From: Thiothrix nivea DSM 5205 | GTDB lineage: Bacteria > Pseudomonadota > Gammaproteobacteria > Thiotrichales > Thiotrichaceae | Direction of reading: 5' to 3' | DNA length: 64,000 bases | NCBI RefSeq assembly: GCF_000260135.1 | Contig: NZ_JH651384.1 | Span: 995,693 to 1,059,692, forward strand | In this document: positions 1 through 9,239 of the stretch, piece by piece | Layout: every line of letters starts with the position of its first letter | Numbering within the stretch: position 1 is the stretch's first letter | The notes under the pieces: generated by a model | What the model was told of the DNA's origin: nothing | The model's input: only the letters and a program-made list of their open reading frames with translations | The model's database searches: none | Program-made: the position numbers and the translations under genes

Positions 1-1249
1 CCAGCACGCCAGCCTCGTCCACCGTCAAATTACCAAGACTAATACGGATAGCAGGCGGCGATTGAAGCCGAAAGGGACGACCAGCCTGCACCCCCCAGCC
101 CTTCGCGGCTAATGCCTGCAACGTCGAGGCTTCATCGGCTACAGGTAGCCAGACATGCAATCCTTCCCCTGTAATGGGAATAGCTAACCCCAAATCAGCC
201 AAGCCACGAACCAGTGTCGCCCGACGCGCAGCATAGCTTTGTTGGGCATAACTTAGGACTTTATTTTGCTCGCTTTCCAACCACAAATGAGCCGCCAACT
301 TTTGTAACAGCAAGCTAACCCACCGTGGCCCCAACGATTGTTGCCGCCTCATATCCGCTACAATAGCCGCCGAACCACTCACGACAGCAACCCGCAAATC
401 AGGCCCTAAAAATTTGCTCACAGAGAGAATATAAAGCCAGTTGGCTGGCAAATTCAGCTTTGGTAAAGGCTGATCTGCAATCGGCCCCCAATAGCCATCC
501 AAAATAAATAAAGTATGGGGTTGTTGTTGCATCAGGGCTGCCATTGCATTCAACCGCTCCTCGCTCAAGGTTGCCCCTGTCGGATTATGGGCGTGAAGCG
601 TCAAAATCATTGCCATCACCTGCTTGTCAGGTTCAGGTACAAGACAGCCGTGTGCATCCACTGGTAACGGTACAGGCTTGATACGCAAACCTGCCAATAA
701 TGCTAACAAGGGTGGCCAGCATGGGTCTTCCACCCATACACGCGCCCCTGGCGTTACGCGCAAGCGTAATGCAATGGCAATAGCTTCTAATGTTCCAGAA
801 AATACCCCCATCTCCGCAGATGGAAGCTGTTCTTTTGTCAACCAACGACGAGCAACTTCCAGTAAACAGGAAGCATCACCGCTGGCATCATAACCTGTCA
901 ATGACCCTTGCTCTGCCAACCACGCTGCATTGAGTGGCGGCAGAAGATTACCATCGACATTACCACTGGCTAAATCAATCAACCCTGCGGGTAGTTCCGT
1001 CAGCATATCGCCGTGGCTCGGTGGTAAAGCTACCGTCGTACCCCGTCGCCCGTCAGAAACAACCAAACCTGCATCCCGTAACTTGGCATACGCCGTAGCG
1101 ACTGTATTCGGGCTAACACCAATCTGCTGCGCAAGCTCACGGATAGCAGGCAGCGATTCACCGGGCTTTAGCACCCCTAAACGAATTTGTTCTTCCAAAC
1201 TGACAATAATCTCGACAGCGTTGGACGCCTTGATGTAATATGTACTCAT
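1..1249 (-). CDS. MocR/GabR-type transcriptional regulator (GntR helix-turn-helix fused to a PLP aminotransferase-like domain), 3' end outside window
   Basis: The reading frame is open from the ATG at 1249 to the window edge, so the C-terminus is missing. The N-terminal 70 residues form a GntR winged helix (RELAQQIGVSPNTVATAYAK). The rest is a class I aminotransferase fold with HNPTGATLSEE and a PLP-lysine region (ILSVSKFLGPDLRV). MocR proteins sense PLP, amino acids or amines and usually control a neighbouring divergent gene. Here the neighbour starts only 28 bp away on the plus strand, so this protein probably controls the 1278-2919 genes. Whether it also controls the downstream aminotransferase and oxygenase genes is unknown. 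Confidence 0.85.
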   Translation of the reverse strand, partial: MSTYYIKASNAVEIIVSLEEQIRLGVLKPGESLPAIRELAQQIGVSPNTVATAYAKLRDAGLVVSDGRRGTTVALPPSHGDMLTELPAGLIDLASGNVDGNLLPPLNAAWLAEQGSLTGYDASGDASCLLEVARRWLTKEQLPSAEMGVFSGTLEAIAIALRLRVTPGARVWVEDPCWPPLLALLAGLRIKPVPLPVDAHGCLVPEPDKQVMAMILTLHAHNPTGATLSEERLNAMAALMQQQPHTLFILDGYWGPIADQPLPKLNLPANWLYILSVSKFLGPDLRVAVVSGSAAIVADMRRQQSLGPRWVSLLLQKLAAHLWLESEQNKVLSYAQQSYAARRATLVRGLADLGLAIPITGEGLHVWLPVADEASTLQALAAKGWGVQAGRPFRLQSPPAIRISLGNLTVDEAGVL

Positions 1250-1277
1250 TCGTTAATTATATTGTATTGGTACAAAA

Positions 1278-1982
1278 ATGAAAACCCTTATTGCATTACG
1301 TCACGTACCTTTTGAAGATTTGGGTGTACTTGAGCCTCTATTGATTCGTAAAGGTTACAAAATCTACTACTACGACATGGGTGTGCATGAATTATGGACA
1401 CTTGACCCCGATAACATTGATTTGCTGGTGGTGCTGGGTGCGCCCATTGGTGCTTATGATGAAAAGGCATACCCCTTTTTGCAGCAAGAGCTGGAACTCA
1501 TCCAACACCGCCTAGTTGCACAGAAACCGATACTCGGTATTTGTCTAGGGGCGCAACTAATGGCACGGGCATTAGGAGCTACAGTGGCTAGTATGGGTCA
1601 CAAAGAAATCGGCTTTGCTCCTTTGCAACTAACCGAAGCGGGCAAAGCGTCTGTCCTTGCTGAACTCACACCCGATGTACACGTTTTGCATTGGCATGGT
1701 GATCAATTTGATATGCCAGCAGGCACTGAAAGTTTGGCAACCACTAACCTTTGTCCCCATCAAGCATTTGCTTTGGGCGATTATGCGCTTGGTTTACAAT
1801 TCCACCTTGAGGTTGATACCAAACGCCTCGAACAATGGCTGATAGGCCATGCACTTGAATTAAGCCTTGCTGGTATTGATCCCAACACGATCCGTACACA
1901 ATCCAATCAGTTTAAAGCCACCTTGCAACACGCCGCTGAAACTGTGTTTGGGCGTTGGCTGGATAAATTGGAGTTGTTGTGA
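1278..1982 (+). CDS. Class I glutamine amidotransferase-like protein
   Basis: A 234-residue protein with the class I glutaminase triad: Cys89 in GICLGAQ, His176 and Glu178 in LQFHLEVD. It resembles the stand-alone GMP-synthase-like GATase family, whose members hydrolyse glutamine or related gamma-glutamyl bonds. No synthetase domain is attached and the acceptor is unknown. The stop codon overlaps the start of the MOSC gene (GTGA), so the two are translationally coupled. It diverges from the MocR-type regulator, which suggests amino acid or amine-responsive control. Confidence 0.8.
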   Translation: MKTLIALRHVPFEDLGVLEPLLIRKGYKIYYYDMGVHELWTLDPDNIDLLVVLGAPIGAYDEKAYPFLQQELELIQHRLVAQKPILGICLGAQLMARALGATVASMGHKEIGFAPLQLTEAGKASVLAELTPDVHVLHWHGDQFDMPAGTESLATTNLCPHQAFALGDYALGLQFHLEVDTKRLEQWLIGHALELSLAGIDPNTIRTQSNQFKATLQHAAETVFGRWLDKLELL

Positions 1983-2677
1983 AACAAAACGCATTGGGTA
2001 TTGTTGAGTCAGTGCTAACGGGAAAAGCAAAACTTTACACACGACCGGGTACTTACAGTGCGATTGATAAACAAGCTGTTTATTCAACTGTGTCAGTAAG
2101 TGCTAATGGGCTTGAAGGTGATGAACAAGGTGACTTGCGAGTACATGGAGGTACAGATAAGGCCGTACACTTTTATGCACTTGAACATTACCCTAAGTGG
2201 ATTGAAGAATTAGGTATGCTTCCTGCTCTCATTAAAGCGGGTGCTTTCGGTGAAAACATTAGGACAAAGGGCATAACTGAATCCACTATTTGTTTAGGTG
2301 ATCAGCTTCATGTAGGCAGTGTATTAATGGAAGTTTCGCAAGCACGCCAACCTTGCTGGAAGCTCAATGACAGATTTGGCGTACCTGATATGGCACGACG
2401 ACTACAGTCGAGTTTACGAACGGGTTGGTATTGCCGCGTGCTACAGGCGGGAATGCTCAAAGCAGGTGATACTATTGATCTGGTAAATCGTCCCTATCCA
2501 GAGTGGACATTAGCCCGTTTGATGGAGTTTTTCTACAAGAATCCGTTGCATTACCCCTCTCTTGAACAAATGCTACATTTGCCATTAGTAAAGTCTTGGA
2601 AGCGGACAATAGAAAACCGTCTGCAATCTGGTGAAGTTGAAAATTGGAACTCCCGTATAGATGGCCCAAAACAATAA
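1979..2677 (+). CDS. yiiM: MOSC domain protein, YiiM-like (N-hydroxylated compound reductase family)
   Basis: A 232-residue protein starting at GTG inside the previous stop. It follows the YiiM pattern closely: HGGTDKAVHFYALEHYPKW, GAFGENI, then SQARQPCWKLN with the conserved MOSC cysteine (Cys126), and RTGWYCRVL. In E. coli, YiiM and YcbX are molybdenum-cofactor MOSC proteins that give resistance to N-hydroxylated base analogues such as 6-hydroxylaminopurine. Two predicted N-oxygenating enzymes are encoded a few kilobases downstream. A role in reducing or detoxifying N-hydroxy compounds of that pathway is therefore attractive but unproven. Confidence 0.78.
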   Translation: MKQNALGIVESVLTGKAKLYTRPGTYSAIDKQAVYSTVSVSANGLEGDEQGDLRVHGGTDKAVHFYALEHYPKWIEELGMLPALIKAGAFGENIRTKGITESTICLGDQLHVGSVLMEVSQARQPCWKLNDRFGVPDMARRLQSSLRTGWYCRVLQAGMLKAGDTIDLVNRPYPEWTLARLMEFFYKNPLHYPSLEQMLHLPLVKSWKRTIENRLQSGEVENWNSRIDGPKQ

Positions 2678-2694
2678 GGTAGGAAAGCTAAACA

Positions 2695-2919
2695 ATGGTA
2701 AAACACTATCGACTGATAGTTTCATATAATAGGCGGGCATGGTGTCATATTGACAGTAACGTGCCTTGGATAGATGAGGTATTAGAGGATATACAAACTC
2801 GTTTCCCTTCTGATGCTGGTTATCATATTGAGATTTTAGTCGCAACTGATGAACACCGTATTGTTGAGTATACTTCTCAAGGTCCACGCTTATTGATGAG
2901 CGAGCCTACTTTTTATTAA
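2695..2919 (+). CDS. Small hypothetical protein
   Basis: A 74-residue protein with no recognised family, signal peptide or membrane segment. It follows the MOSC gene by 17 bp with a good ribosome-binding site (TAGGAAAG), so it probably closes the same operon. Base composition drops sharply from here to about 9.2 kb, which suggests the boundary of a separately acquired segment. Confidence 0.55.
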   Translation: MVKHYRLIVSYNRRAWCHIDSNVPWIDEVLEDIQTRFPSDAGYHIEILVATDEHRIVEYTSQGPRLLMSEPTFY

Positions 2920-3597
2920 AAAATTTCAGATAAATTTTAATTTATTTTTAAGAGAGCGCAATATTTGATAGAGCAGAGATGATTTTATAAAACATGATAT
3001 GGAGTTAATTAAATGATTAGTCAAAGCATGGAATTGCCGAAAAACCACACTGAAGAATCAGATAATAATTGCATCTTAATTCTTGATAAACTGGGAAAGT
3101 CATGGTCAAGTCGCGCCCAAGTCAAGAATGATGAAATTGAAGTTGATTTAATTTACAATCCTGATCACGATGATTTTATTGATTCACTTTTACCCTTTCA
3201 CGAACACCCACGTTACCTAGAAATTGATGACGAGACAAGAACGCTTATTCTCTCATCTGGGTGGATTGCGTATAATGAAAAAACCATTGATATAGAAGCA
3301 AAAATAATATCTCCCGTTTGCAATCAACTCATCTATTCTGAATTACCCGGAACAAGTAACCATATAATAAGATGGTTAGCAGCAGAAACATTAGTTGATG
3401 AAGCATATCATATACTGATGGTATTAAATACTTGTTATACTTGCAGAAAACAGAGAGGACTTCTTGAATTAAAACTTCCAAGTTTTGACTTGGTAAATAA
3501 TATTGAGAAGGAAGTTGGCAGATACTCTCACGATTGGCAGAAAAAACTAGTGAGATTAGCAGCCTGTATTGTGTCAGAAGTTTTCATTAGTGACTAC

Positions 3598-3606
3598 TTA
3601 AGTTTA
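3598..3606. repeat. Target-site duplication of the IS66-family element (left copy)
   Basis: TTAAGTTTA lies directly left of the element, and the same 9 bases lie directly right of it at 5193-5201. Collapsing the two copies restores the oxygenase reading frame, which fixes the insertion point exactly. Confidence 0.9.
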
Positions 3607-5192
3607 GTAAGCGTTCACGCCATTTGTAGCGGTTTGCGGGTACAGACCTGCCCCAAGGGGAAGCGCACGGCGACCGGCTTATGAGCCAAGCCTTGGGAGC
3701 ACACATAGCGCATCAGGGTTGCCATATCCATCCCCAATTGCCGGGCAGTCCCCAACACGGTCAGCACGGTTGGCCGGAACCTGTCCCCTTGTGCCGACTG
3801 GCTGGCAAAACTGGTCTTACGCCATTGCACGTAGGGGCGGATCACCCGTTCAGCGCGGTTATTGGTGAGGGGAATGCGTGTATCCTTGAGGAAAGTCCAG
3901 CACATGGCCTCATCTTTACGGAGATGTTTGCATTGGTTGCGGGTGCGTTTGCAGTTATCCAATGCTTCGCCCAGGCTGAGGGTGGCCTGGAAGCTGCGGC
4001 GCAGGCGCAGTATCCGCCGCCGGTAGCGTGCCGCCCCTTCGGGGTGCTGTTGCCAGCGGTGATGGGTGCGGACGGTGGCGCAGGCAATCAGCAGCAGGCG
4101 TTTGCCAACCATTCCCCCTCCGCCACAACGCCCGGCCATCTTGCGGAAGTGCCGGATCAGGTGTGCCCAGCACAGTTGCCGCCGTTCGGGCGGGACATTG
4201 CCGTAACCGCTGAAGTGGTCTGTCACCAGATAACCGGTAAAACTGCCCAACAAGGCATCGGCGGCGGCCTTGCCGCGTGAGTAATGGGTCATGAAGTACG
4301 TGACGGTGTTGTCCGCCAATGCCCATAACCAGTAGGTGTCCGTGCCACGGTAATGGCGGGTTTCATCGGCATGGCAGACCGCCTGCCCGCGCACATGCTC
4401 ACCGACCTGACGGTACAGCGGCCCCATCCACGGGATGGATTGGCCTTGCGCCTTACTGATCGCCCCGGTACTGAAGCGCACCTGCCAGACTTCCCACAGC
4501 AGGAGCTGGGTTTGGCGCATCGACAGGCGAAACTGCCCGGCCAGCACCACCATCCAGGCGATCACACCCGCACCCATTTGCCCGCTGGGGACCCAGTCCG
4601 GCCACTGGCTGTGGTGTTGGTTGCCGCAGGATTGGCAGACACCGTGGTAAAACTGGTGCTCCGTCACCTCGGGTGGCGGCGGAGGGGCGATGTCCGTGAC
4701 CTGATGGCGGTAAGGGTTTTCCCAGTCAACCGCCACTGCCCCACCACAGGCGCAGGTGCTTTCCGGGAAATACTGTTCAGTGCGGGTCACTTGTTCGGGG
4801 GGATATAACGCCCGTTCGTGGCGTGGATGGCCGGGTTGCCCGCCATGCGGGCGGCCACTCCCCTTGCGTTTTGGACGGGCTGCCCGTTGTTCCGGGCTGT
4901 CTGAGGACGGCGGTTTGGAGCTGTTGCGGGAACTGCTGCCCAGTTTGGCCACCAGTTCTTCGAGCTGTTTTTGCAGCGTTTCGACTTGCTGTTCCAACAC
5001 CACTACCCGTGCCGCTTGCTTCTCCAACCCGGCTATCCGTTCCTGTTGGCGCACGATCAGCTGATGTGCTTCATCAAGGGTGGTCGGCAGTGGGTGGGCT
5101 AGGGCTGGCAAGGGGATAATGGCTCGTTATTGGGATGGGGTGAATTTACTATAAAATCGCTGCAATGCCTATCAGAGGGCGTGAACGCTTAC
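3607..5192 (-). mobile_element. IS66-family insertion sequence, single-ORF (ISBst12-like) type
   Basis: A 1586-bp element bounded by perfect 15-bp inverted repeats, GTAAGCGTTCACGCC at the left and its complement at the right. The GTAA tip is typical of IS66. It is flanked by direct copies of TTAAGTTTA (3598-3606 and 5193-5201). IS66 elements duplicate 8 bp, and here the repeat reads as 8 or 9 bp because of a shared base. Only a TnpC-type transposase is present, without tnpA or tnpB, as in the ISBst12 subgroup. Intact ends and an intact transposase point to a recent insertion. Confidence 0.93.
3615..5111 (-). CDS. tnpC: IS66-family transposase (TnpC)
   Basis: A 498-residue transposase. It has an N-terminal leucine-zipper-like coiled coil (residues 20-56), a Ser/Lys-rich linker with the typical SSSRNSSKPPSSD motif, a zinc-binding CACGG/CQSCG region, and a DDE catalytic core. 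The likely acidic triad is D249 (CHADETRHY), D298 (LVTDHFSGY) and E421 (NNRAERVIRP). The frame is intact and spans almost the whole element. Its GC content is far higher than that of the gene it interrupts, consistent with an outside origin. Confidence 0.96.
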   Translation of the reverse strand: MPALAHPLPTTLDEAHQLIVRQQERIAGLEKQAARVVVLEQQVETLQKQLEELVAKLGSSSRNSSKPPSSDSPEQRAARPKRKGSGRPHGGQPGHPRHERALYPPEQVTRTEQYFPESTCACGGAVAVDWENPYRHQVTDIAPPPPPEVTEHQFYHGVCQSCGNQHHSQWPDWVPSGQMGAGVIAWMVVLAGQFRLSMRQTQLLLWEVWQVRFSTGAISKAQGQSIPWMGPLYRQVGEHVRGQAVCHADETRHYRGTDTYWLWALADNTVTYFMTHYSRGKAAADALLGSFTGYLVTDHFSGYGNVPPERRQLCWAHLIRHFRKMAGRCGGGGMVGKRLLLIACATVRTHHRWQQHPEGAARYRRRILRLRRSFQATLSLGEALDNCKRTRNQCKHLRKDEAMCWTFLKDTRIPLTNNRAERVIRPYVQWRKTSFASQSAQGDRFRPTVLTVLGTARQLGMDMATLMRYVCSQGLAHKPVAVRFPLGQVCTRKPLQMA

Positions 5193-5619
5193 TTAAGTTT
5201 ATTAGCAAATGCTGATGAAGTTCAACCAGTTAATAGAATTACAACAGATTATCATCGAAAAGATGAGTTGGCTCATAGCAGTATTTTTCGCAATCTCACA
5301 AAAGAAATATTTCATCACCTAAGTTACAAAGAAAAAACTTTCTTTTGCCAAGTGTTACCATTGCCTGTTCATTGGTTTGCAAGTCAAGAATTTATTGTAT
5401 GGGAAGCAATACTTAACCAATTAAACTTTAAATATACGAATGAAGTGATTGGTGATTGCCGTGCAGAGTCAGAAGTAAACTTAAATAGAATTGACTATTC
5501 CGAATTAATCCAACTCGCATCAGAAGTAGGAGTATTTGACATGATAGAAGGTAAAGAGTCTTTTGAGCGCCAAGGATTATTATCTTAAAATTTCATGCTA
5601 GTATATAAAGTGGTTCTTT

Positions 5620-5743
5620 GAGATACTCGTGGTAGCAATGTATTTAAAAAAACACTATTGACAACAGTTAAACCATCAATAGCTTCAATTATCTCTGATA
5701 ATATAATAAACCATATCCTTTAATACTCTACCACGGGTATCTC
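5620..5743. repeat. Spaced 16-bp inverted repeat in the 5589-5863 intergenic region
   Basis: GAGATACTCGTGGTAG at 5620-5635 is mirrored at 5728-5743 by its complement with one mismatch. The arms are about 92 bp apart in AT-rich DNA with no gene. This is either a tiny non-autonomous element of about 124 bp or a pair of regulator half-sites upstream of the oxidoreductase operon. A strong ribosome-binding site (AAGGAGTATATTTT) precedes the gene at 5864. Confidence 0.5.
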
Positions 5744-5863
5744 TAAAAATCTGCAAAACTTTAATTTTAATTAGGCATGACCCTCAAGCAAATAACTAAG
5801 CCAAAGTTACTGTATGCTATTAATTAGATCTGCCTTATTAAAATAACCTAAGGAGTATATTTT

Positions 5864-7231
5864 ATGGAATACAAATGTTACAAGTGCAAAAAATGCGGTC
5901 ACATTTATAATGAACTCATTGGTGATCCTATATTTAACATTCCTCCAAGAACAAAATTTTCTGATTTACCTAATAGTTGGTTTTGTTCAACATGTGGTGA
6001 TTCTCGTGACTTATTTGATGAATACGAATGTAGCCAAGTTGAAGATATAGTAGACGATTCAATACATCACGGTACAACCCATACTGTTATTGTCGGTGCA
6101 GGTATAGCAGGTTGGTCTCTTGCAGAAAGATTAAGGTCTCATGATCCAAATATGACAATCACCATTTTCACATTAGATGATGGTGATTATTATTATAAGC
6201 CATCCATATCTGAGTCCATATCCAAAAGAAAATCTAAAACTGATTTAGTTCTTGCTCATGGACATGATCGAGCTAATCTTCTTAACGTTAACCTATACTC
6301 AAAAACAGAAGTTTTAGGGATAAATAGAACCGCAAAACAACTAATAACAGCATCAGGAAAATATAGTTATGAAAAACTTGTTCTTTCTGTAGGAGCATCT
6401 CCTATCAAGATATTTCCAAAAAATATTCAGCCATATATTTTCTTTTTGAATAATCTTGATCAATATGAAGTACTTGCTAGTAATTTATTAAATAATCACA
6501 AAAGTATCTTGGTGGTAGGCGCAGGATTAGTTGGCTGTGAAATATCAGATGATTTATCTCGTGCTGGACATAAAATATGGCTGCATGATATATCACCTAG
6601 AATCTTATCTAAAATTACTTCAGAAGAAGTATCCAGTTTCATTCAAAATAAGTTTAGTAAAACTGGAGTTAAGTTTATTCTTAATTGCAGCATTTTATCT
6701 ATAGAAAAAAATAAAAATAATTTTCTTGTTAACTTTAGTTCAGGAAAAAAAATAACTTGCGACATAATAATTTCTGTTGTAGGTTTAAAACCCAACATAC
6801 ATTTAGCTTTTAATACCGAAATTGCTACTGGCTCTGGCATAAAAGTAGATGACTACATGATGACATCTGACCCAAACATATGGGCAATTGGCGATTGCAT
6901 TGAACACGCTGGAGAAACAGCTTTCTTTATTGATAACATCATGCATCAAGTAGAAATTGCAGCTAATGCAATTTGTGGAAGATTTAATAAAAAATACAAA
7001 AACCCAGACTCTGTGATAACAATGAAAGCTAAAACATGTTCCTTAGAAATGAAAACAAAAGGAATAAAAAACTACGATTATAAGAAAGAGACTCTATCTA
7101 ATAATAATGATTATTATCACATAAACTATTTCATCAAAAACAAACTAATTGGCTTTTACAAGTGTACCACAAAAACAATAACACCTAACGCTCAAGGTTC
7201 AATTATTCACCAAGAGGATTTCCAATGTTAA
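5864..7231 (+). CDS. Rubredoxin-FAD/NAD(P)H rubredoxin reductase fusion
   Basis: A 455-residue two-domain protein. Residues 1-55 form a rubredoxin with four iron-ligand cysteines (CKKCG and WFCSTCG) plus the usual GDP and LPNSWFC signatures. Residues 70-455 form an FAD-dependent pyridine-nucleotide reductase with an FAD-binding GAGIAG, an NAD(P)-binding VVGAGLVGCE near residue 220 and the C-terminal IWAIGDC motif. Joining reductase and rubredoxin in one chain gives a complete route for NAD(P)H electrons to an oxygenase. The likely acceptor is the neighbouring AurF-like diiron enzyme or the haem enzyme encoded next. It overlaps the next gene by 7 bp and is very AT-rich, like the rest of the cluster. 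Confidence 0.88.
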   Translation: MEYKCYKCKKCGHIYNELIGDPIFNIPPRTKFSDLPNSWFCSTCGDSRDLFDEYECSQVEDIVDDSIHHGTTHTVIVGAGIAGWSLAERLRSHDPNMTITIFTLDDGDYYYKPSISESISKRKSKTDLVLAHGHDRANLLNVNLYSKTEVLGINRTAKQLITASGKYSYEKLVLSVGASPIKIFPKNIQPYIFFLNNLDQYEVLASNLLNNHKSILVVGAGLVGCEISDDLSRAGHKIWLHDISPRILSKITSEEVSSFIQNKFSKTGVKFILNCSILSIEKNKNNFLVNFSSGKKITCDIIISVVGLKPNIHLAFNTEIATGSGIKVDDYMMTSDPNIWAIGDCIEHAGETAFFIDNIMHQVEIAANAICGRFNKKYKNPDSVITMKAKTCSLEMKTKGIKNYDYKKETLSNNNDYYHINYFIKNKLIGFYKCTTKTITPNAQGSIIHQEDFQC

Positions 7232-7992
7232 TTACTCAGCAAGATTTCCAAAATATAAAGTTACCTAAAACTCTTCAATGGACATATCCATTAATTGATC
7301 AAATATCAAAAAAATTTGATCCTTCAGTAAATCATGGAAATAATTTCCCTTGCATTTTCGCAAAAAGAGTATTTTCCCTACAAAACTTTAGATTTCTCAC
7401 TGTAAATTGGTGTAAAGATCAGCACACTTATAACTTCACAAGTTTTGCAGATGAGCTATCTTTCTTTCTGGAAGAGACTCAACAATCAGATGAAAATATA
7501 AATAACATTGAGCCATTAATTGTTTTATTTGAGCCTGTCAACTCTATATTTAACACACATCATTATGAAAAAGTTTTTTTTGATTCACTTCAATATTTTA
7601 TAGACCATGACAAAATCGCATGGAATGGTTTTTTACCTAAAAATCCAAATCAAGAATTCTGGACAATGTGCTTTTCAGGAGTTCAAATATTCATTAATGT
7701 AAGCCACCCAAATCATAAAAATAGAAACAGTAGAAACTTATGTGATGCTTTGGTATTTGTAATTAATCCACGAGAGCGATTTGACAAGTTTGCTGGCAAT
7801 AATAAAAAAGGTTATAAAATAAGGGAAAGAATTAGAAACAATATTGATAAATATGACCAAATTTCTCGGAGTCCTTATCTCGGTCACTATCAAGATGGTG
7901 ATCTTGAATGGCCTCAATATATGATACCAGATGATAATGATTCTCCACCCACCAAATGCCCAATAAATTTTAGTTTAGTAAAAAATCAATAG
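7225..7992 (+). CDS. YqcI/YcgG family haem-dependent N-hydroxylase-like protein (GntA-like)
   Basis: A 255-residue protein matching the YqcI/YcgG family: FPCIFAKRVF near residue 45, then SHPNHKNRNSRNL, VFVINPRERFD, a kvReRIR segment, YLGHYQDG and the EWPQYMIPDD end. The characterised member GntA of guanitoxin biosynthesis hydroxylates a guanidino nitrogen of arginine using haem. The substrate here is unknown. The neighbouring permease and ArgD-like aminotransferase favour an amino acid. The gene sits in a tight operon, overlapping the reductase and 13 bp before the permease. Confidence 0.8.
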   Translation: MLITQQDFQNIKLPKTLQWTYPLIDQISKKFDPSVNHGNNFPCIFAKRVFSLQNFRFLTVNWCKDQHTYNFTSFADELSFFLEETQQSDENINNIEPLIVLFEPVNSIFNTHHYEKVFFDSLQYFIDHDKIAWNGFLPKNPNQEFWTMCFSGVQIFINVSHPNHKNRNSRNLCDALVFVINPRERFDKFAGNNKKGYKIRERIRNNIDKYDQISRSPYLGHYQDGDLEWPQYMIPDDNDSPPTKCPINFSLVKNQ

Positions 7993-8005
7993 CAAGGATA
8001 TTATT

Positions 8006-9238
8006 ATGTATGAACTAAAAAAAACATTAGGTTTTTTTAGTGGGACTGCTTTATTTCTCAACATTGTAATCGGTGCTGGATTACTGATATTACCAGGCAT
8101 TGTTTATCAGCAAGTTGGTCAAGATGCGATTGCTTCATGGATATTGGTTTCACTTATATCAATTCCAATTCTAATTATTTTTACCATCTTAGGAATATAT
8201 TTCCCCAACTCTGGAGGAGTTACTTATTATGCAGAAAAAGCTTTCGGTAATATTGGGAAAAGTTTTGCAACATTGTTACTTCTAGGCGCTGTAGTATTCG
8301 GCTTGCCGTCGATTGCACTAACAGGTGCTTATTATTTTTCAGCGATACTTCCTTTTCAATATCACTTTTATGCTGCATTACTAATACTATTGCCAACGCT
8401 ATTACATCTTTTTTCTGGAAAACATATTTCCACCATCACCACTGCTATTAGCTCTACGGTTATAGTTTTCATTATAATTCTACTTTTTTTTGCAATAAGA
8501 GATACTCAAGGAATAGAAGCCGTAAAGCTACCACATATCAATAATAATATATTTGATTTACTCTCTCCTTTTATGATTATATTTTTTGCATTCACCGGAT
8601 GGGAAATTGGTGCTCATTCTGCTGAAGAGTTCAAAAATCCAAAACGTGATTTTCCAATAGCTATGTTATTTTCCTTTTTGATCACAACTATACTTTATCT
8701 TACTGTGGCTTTTCTTGTTCAACAAGAAGAAAACATAACAGATCCTCTTACTCCATTCATTGGAATATTGAAGAAGTCACTGGGTGATAAGGCTGTATTG
8801 CTTGTATCACTGTTGGCAACACTTATTGTGTTTGCCAATTTATTTGGTGCTATATGGGGAGTTTCAAGATTAATATACTCTCTCAGTCGGGACAAGATTA
8901 TACCAAAATATTTTAGCCTTACGAATAAACAAGGCACACCTATTTATGCCATTATTCTCGCGAACACAGCATTATTATTTGTTTTGGCATTAGACTATTA
9001 TAATTTCCTTAGTATTGAAAGTATGCTATCCATAGCAGGACAAAACTTTCTTATTTTATATGGAGTAGCAAGTTGTGCTCTTTTTTTCTTATCCAAAAAA
9101 CTATTATTTAAAATAATATCAATCACCGTCGTCTTAATCATGTCAATAATCATTATTTTTGGAGGTGTTTTTCTGCCATATCCCCTAACAATACTAATCA
9201 TTTCATATGTAATAAATTTTACGGGAAACAAGAATTAA
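8006..9238 (+). CDS. APC-superfamily amino acid permease
   Basis: A 410-residue integral membrane protein with about 11-12 hydrophobic helices. The first helix carries the APC signature GTALFLNIVIGAGLLILPG, and the conserved FFAFTGWEIGAHSAEEFKNPKRDFP follows near residue 200. It is likely a proton-coupled transporter for an amino acid or amine. It has a clear ribosome-binding site (AAGGATATTATT) and ends one base before the next ATG. In this operon it could import the precursor or move the product. Confidence 0.87.
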   Translation: MYELKKTLGFFSGTALFLNIVIGAGLLILPGIVYQQVGQDAIASWILVSLISIPILIIFTILGIYFPNSGGVTYYAEKAFGNIGKSFATLLLLGAVVFGLPSIALTGAYYFSAILPFQYHFYAALLILLPTLLHLFSGKHISTITTAISSTVIVFIIILLFFAIRDTQGIEAVKLPHINNNIFDLLSPFMIIFFAFTGWEIGAHSAEEFKNPKRDFPIAMLFSFLITTILYLTVAFLVQQEENITDPLTPFIGILKKSLGDKAVLLVSLLATLIVFANLFGAIWGVSRLIYSLSRDKIIPKYFSLTNKQGTPIYAIILANTALLFVLALDYYNFLSIESMLSIAGQNFLILYGVASCALFFLSKKLLFKIISITVVLIMSIIIIFGGVFLPYPLTILIISYVINFTGNKN

Positions 9239-9239
9239 C

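Larger units (their letters stand above)
3013..5588 (+). pseudogene. AurF-like diiron N-oxygenase, interrupted by an IS66-family element
   Basis: The coding sequence is split after codon 198 by the element at 3607-5192. Removing the element and one copy of the duplicated target restores an uninterrupted 326-residue frame (3013-3606 joined to 5202-5588). The restored protein has the ligand pattern of the AurF p-aminobenzoate N-oxygenase family (ferritin-like diiron): E130xxH133, E189, and H216xxxE220xxH223. Family members oxidise amines to hydroxylamines or nitro groups. The insertion separates the first ligands from the HxxxExxH helix, so neither fragment should bind the diiron centre. The decay is recent because no other lesion is visible. 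The next genes, rubredoxin reductase and a haem N-hydroxylase, fit the same pathway. Confidence 0.8.

Noticed and set aside
3681-5119. Several long plus-strand open frames inside the IS66 transposase region
   Set aside because: They lie antisense to a well-conserved transposase and show only low-complexity translations typical of shadow frames in GC-rich DNA.
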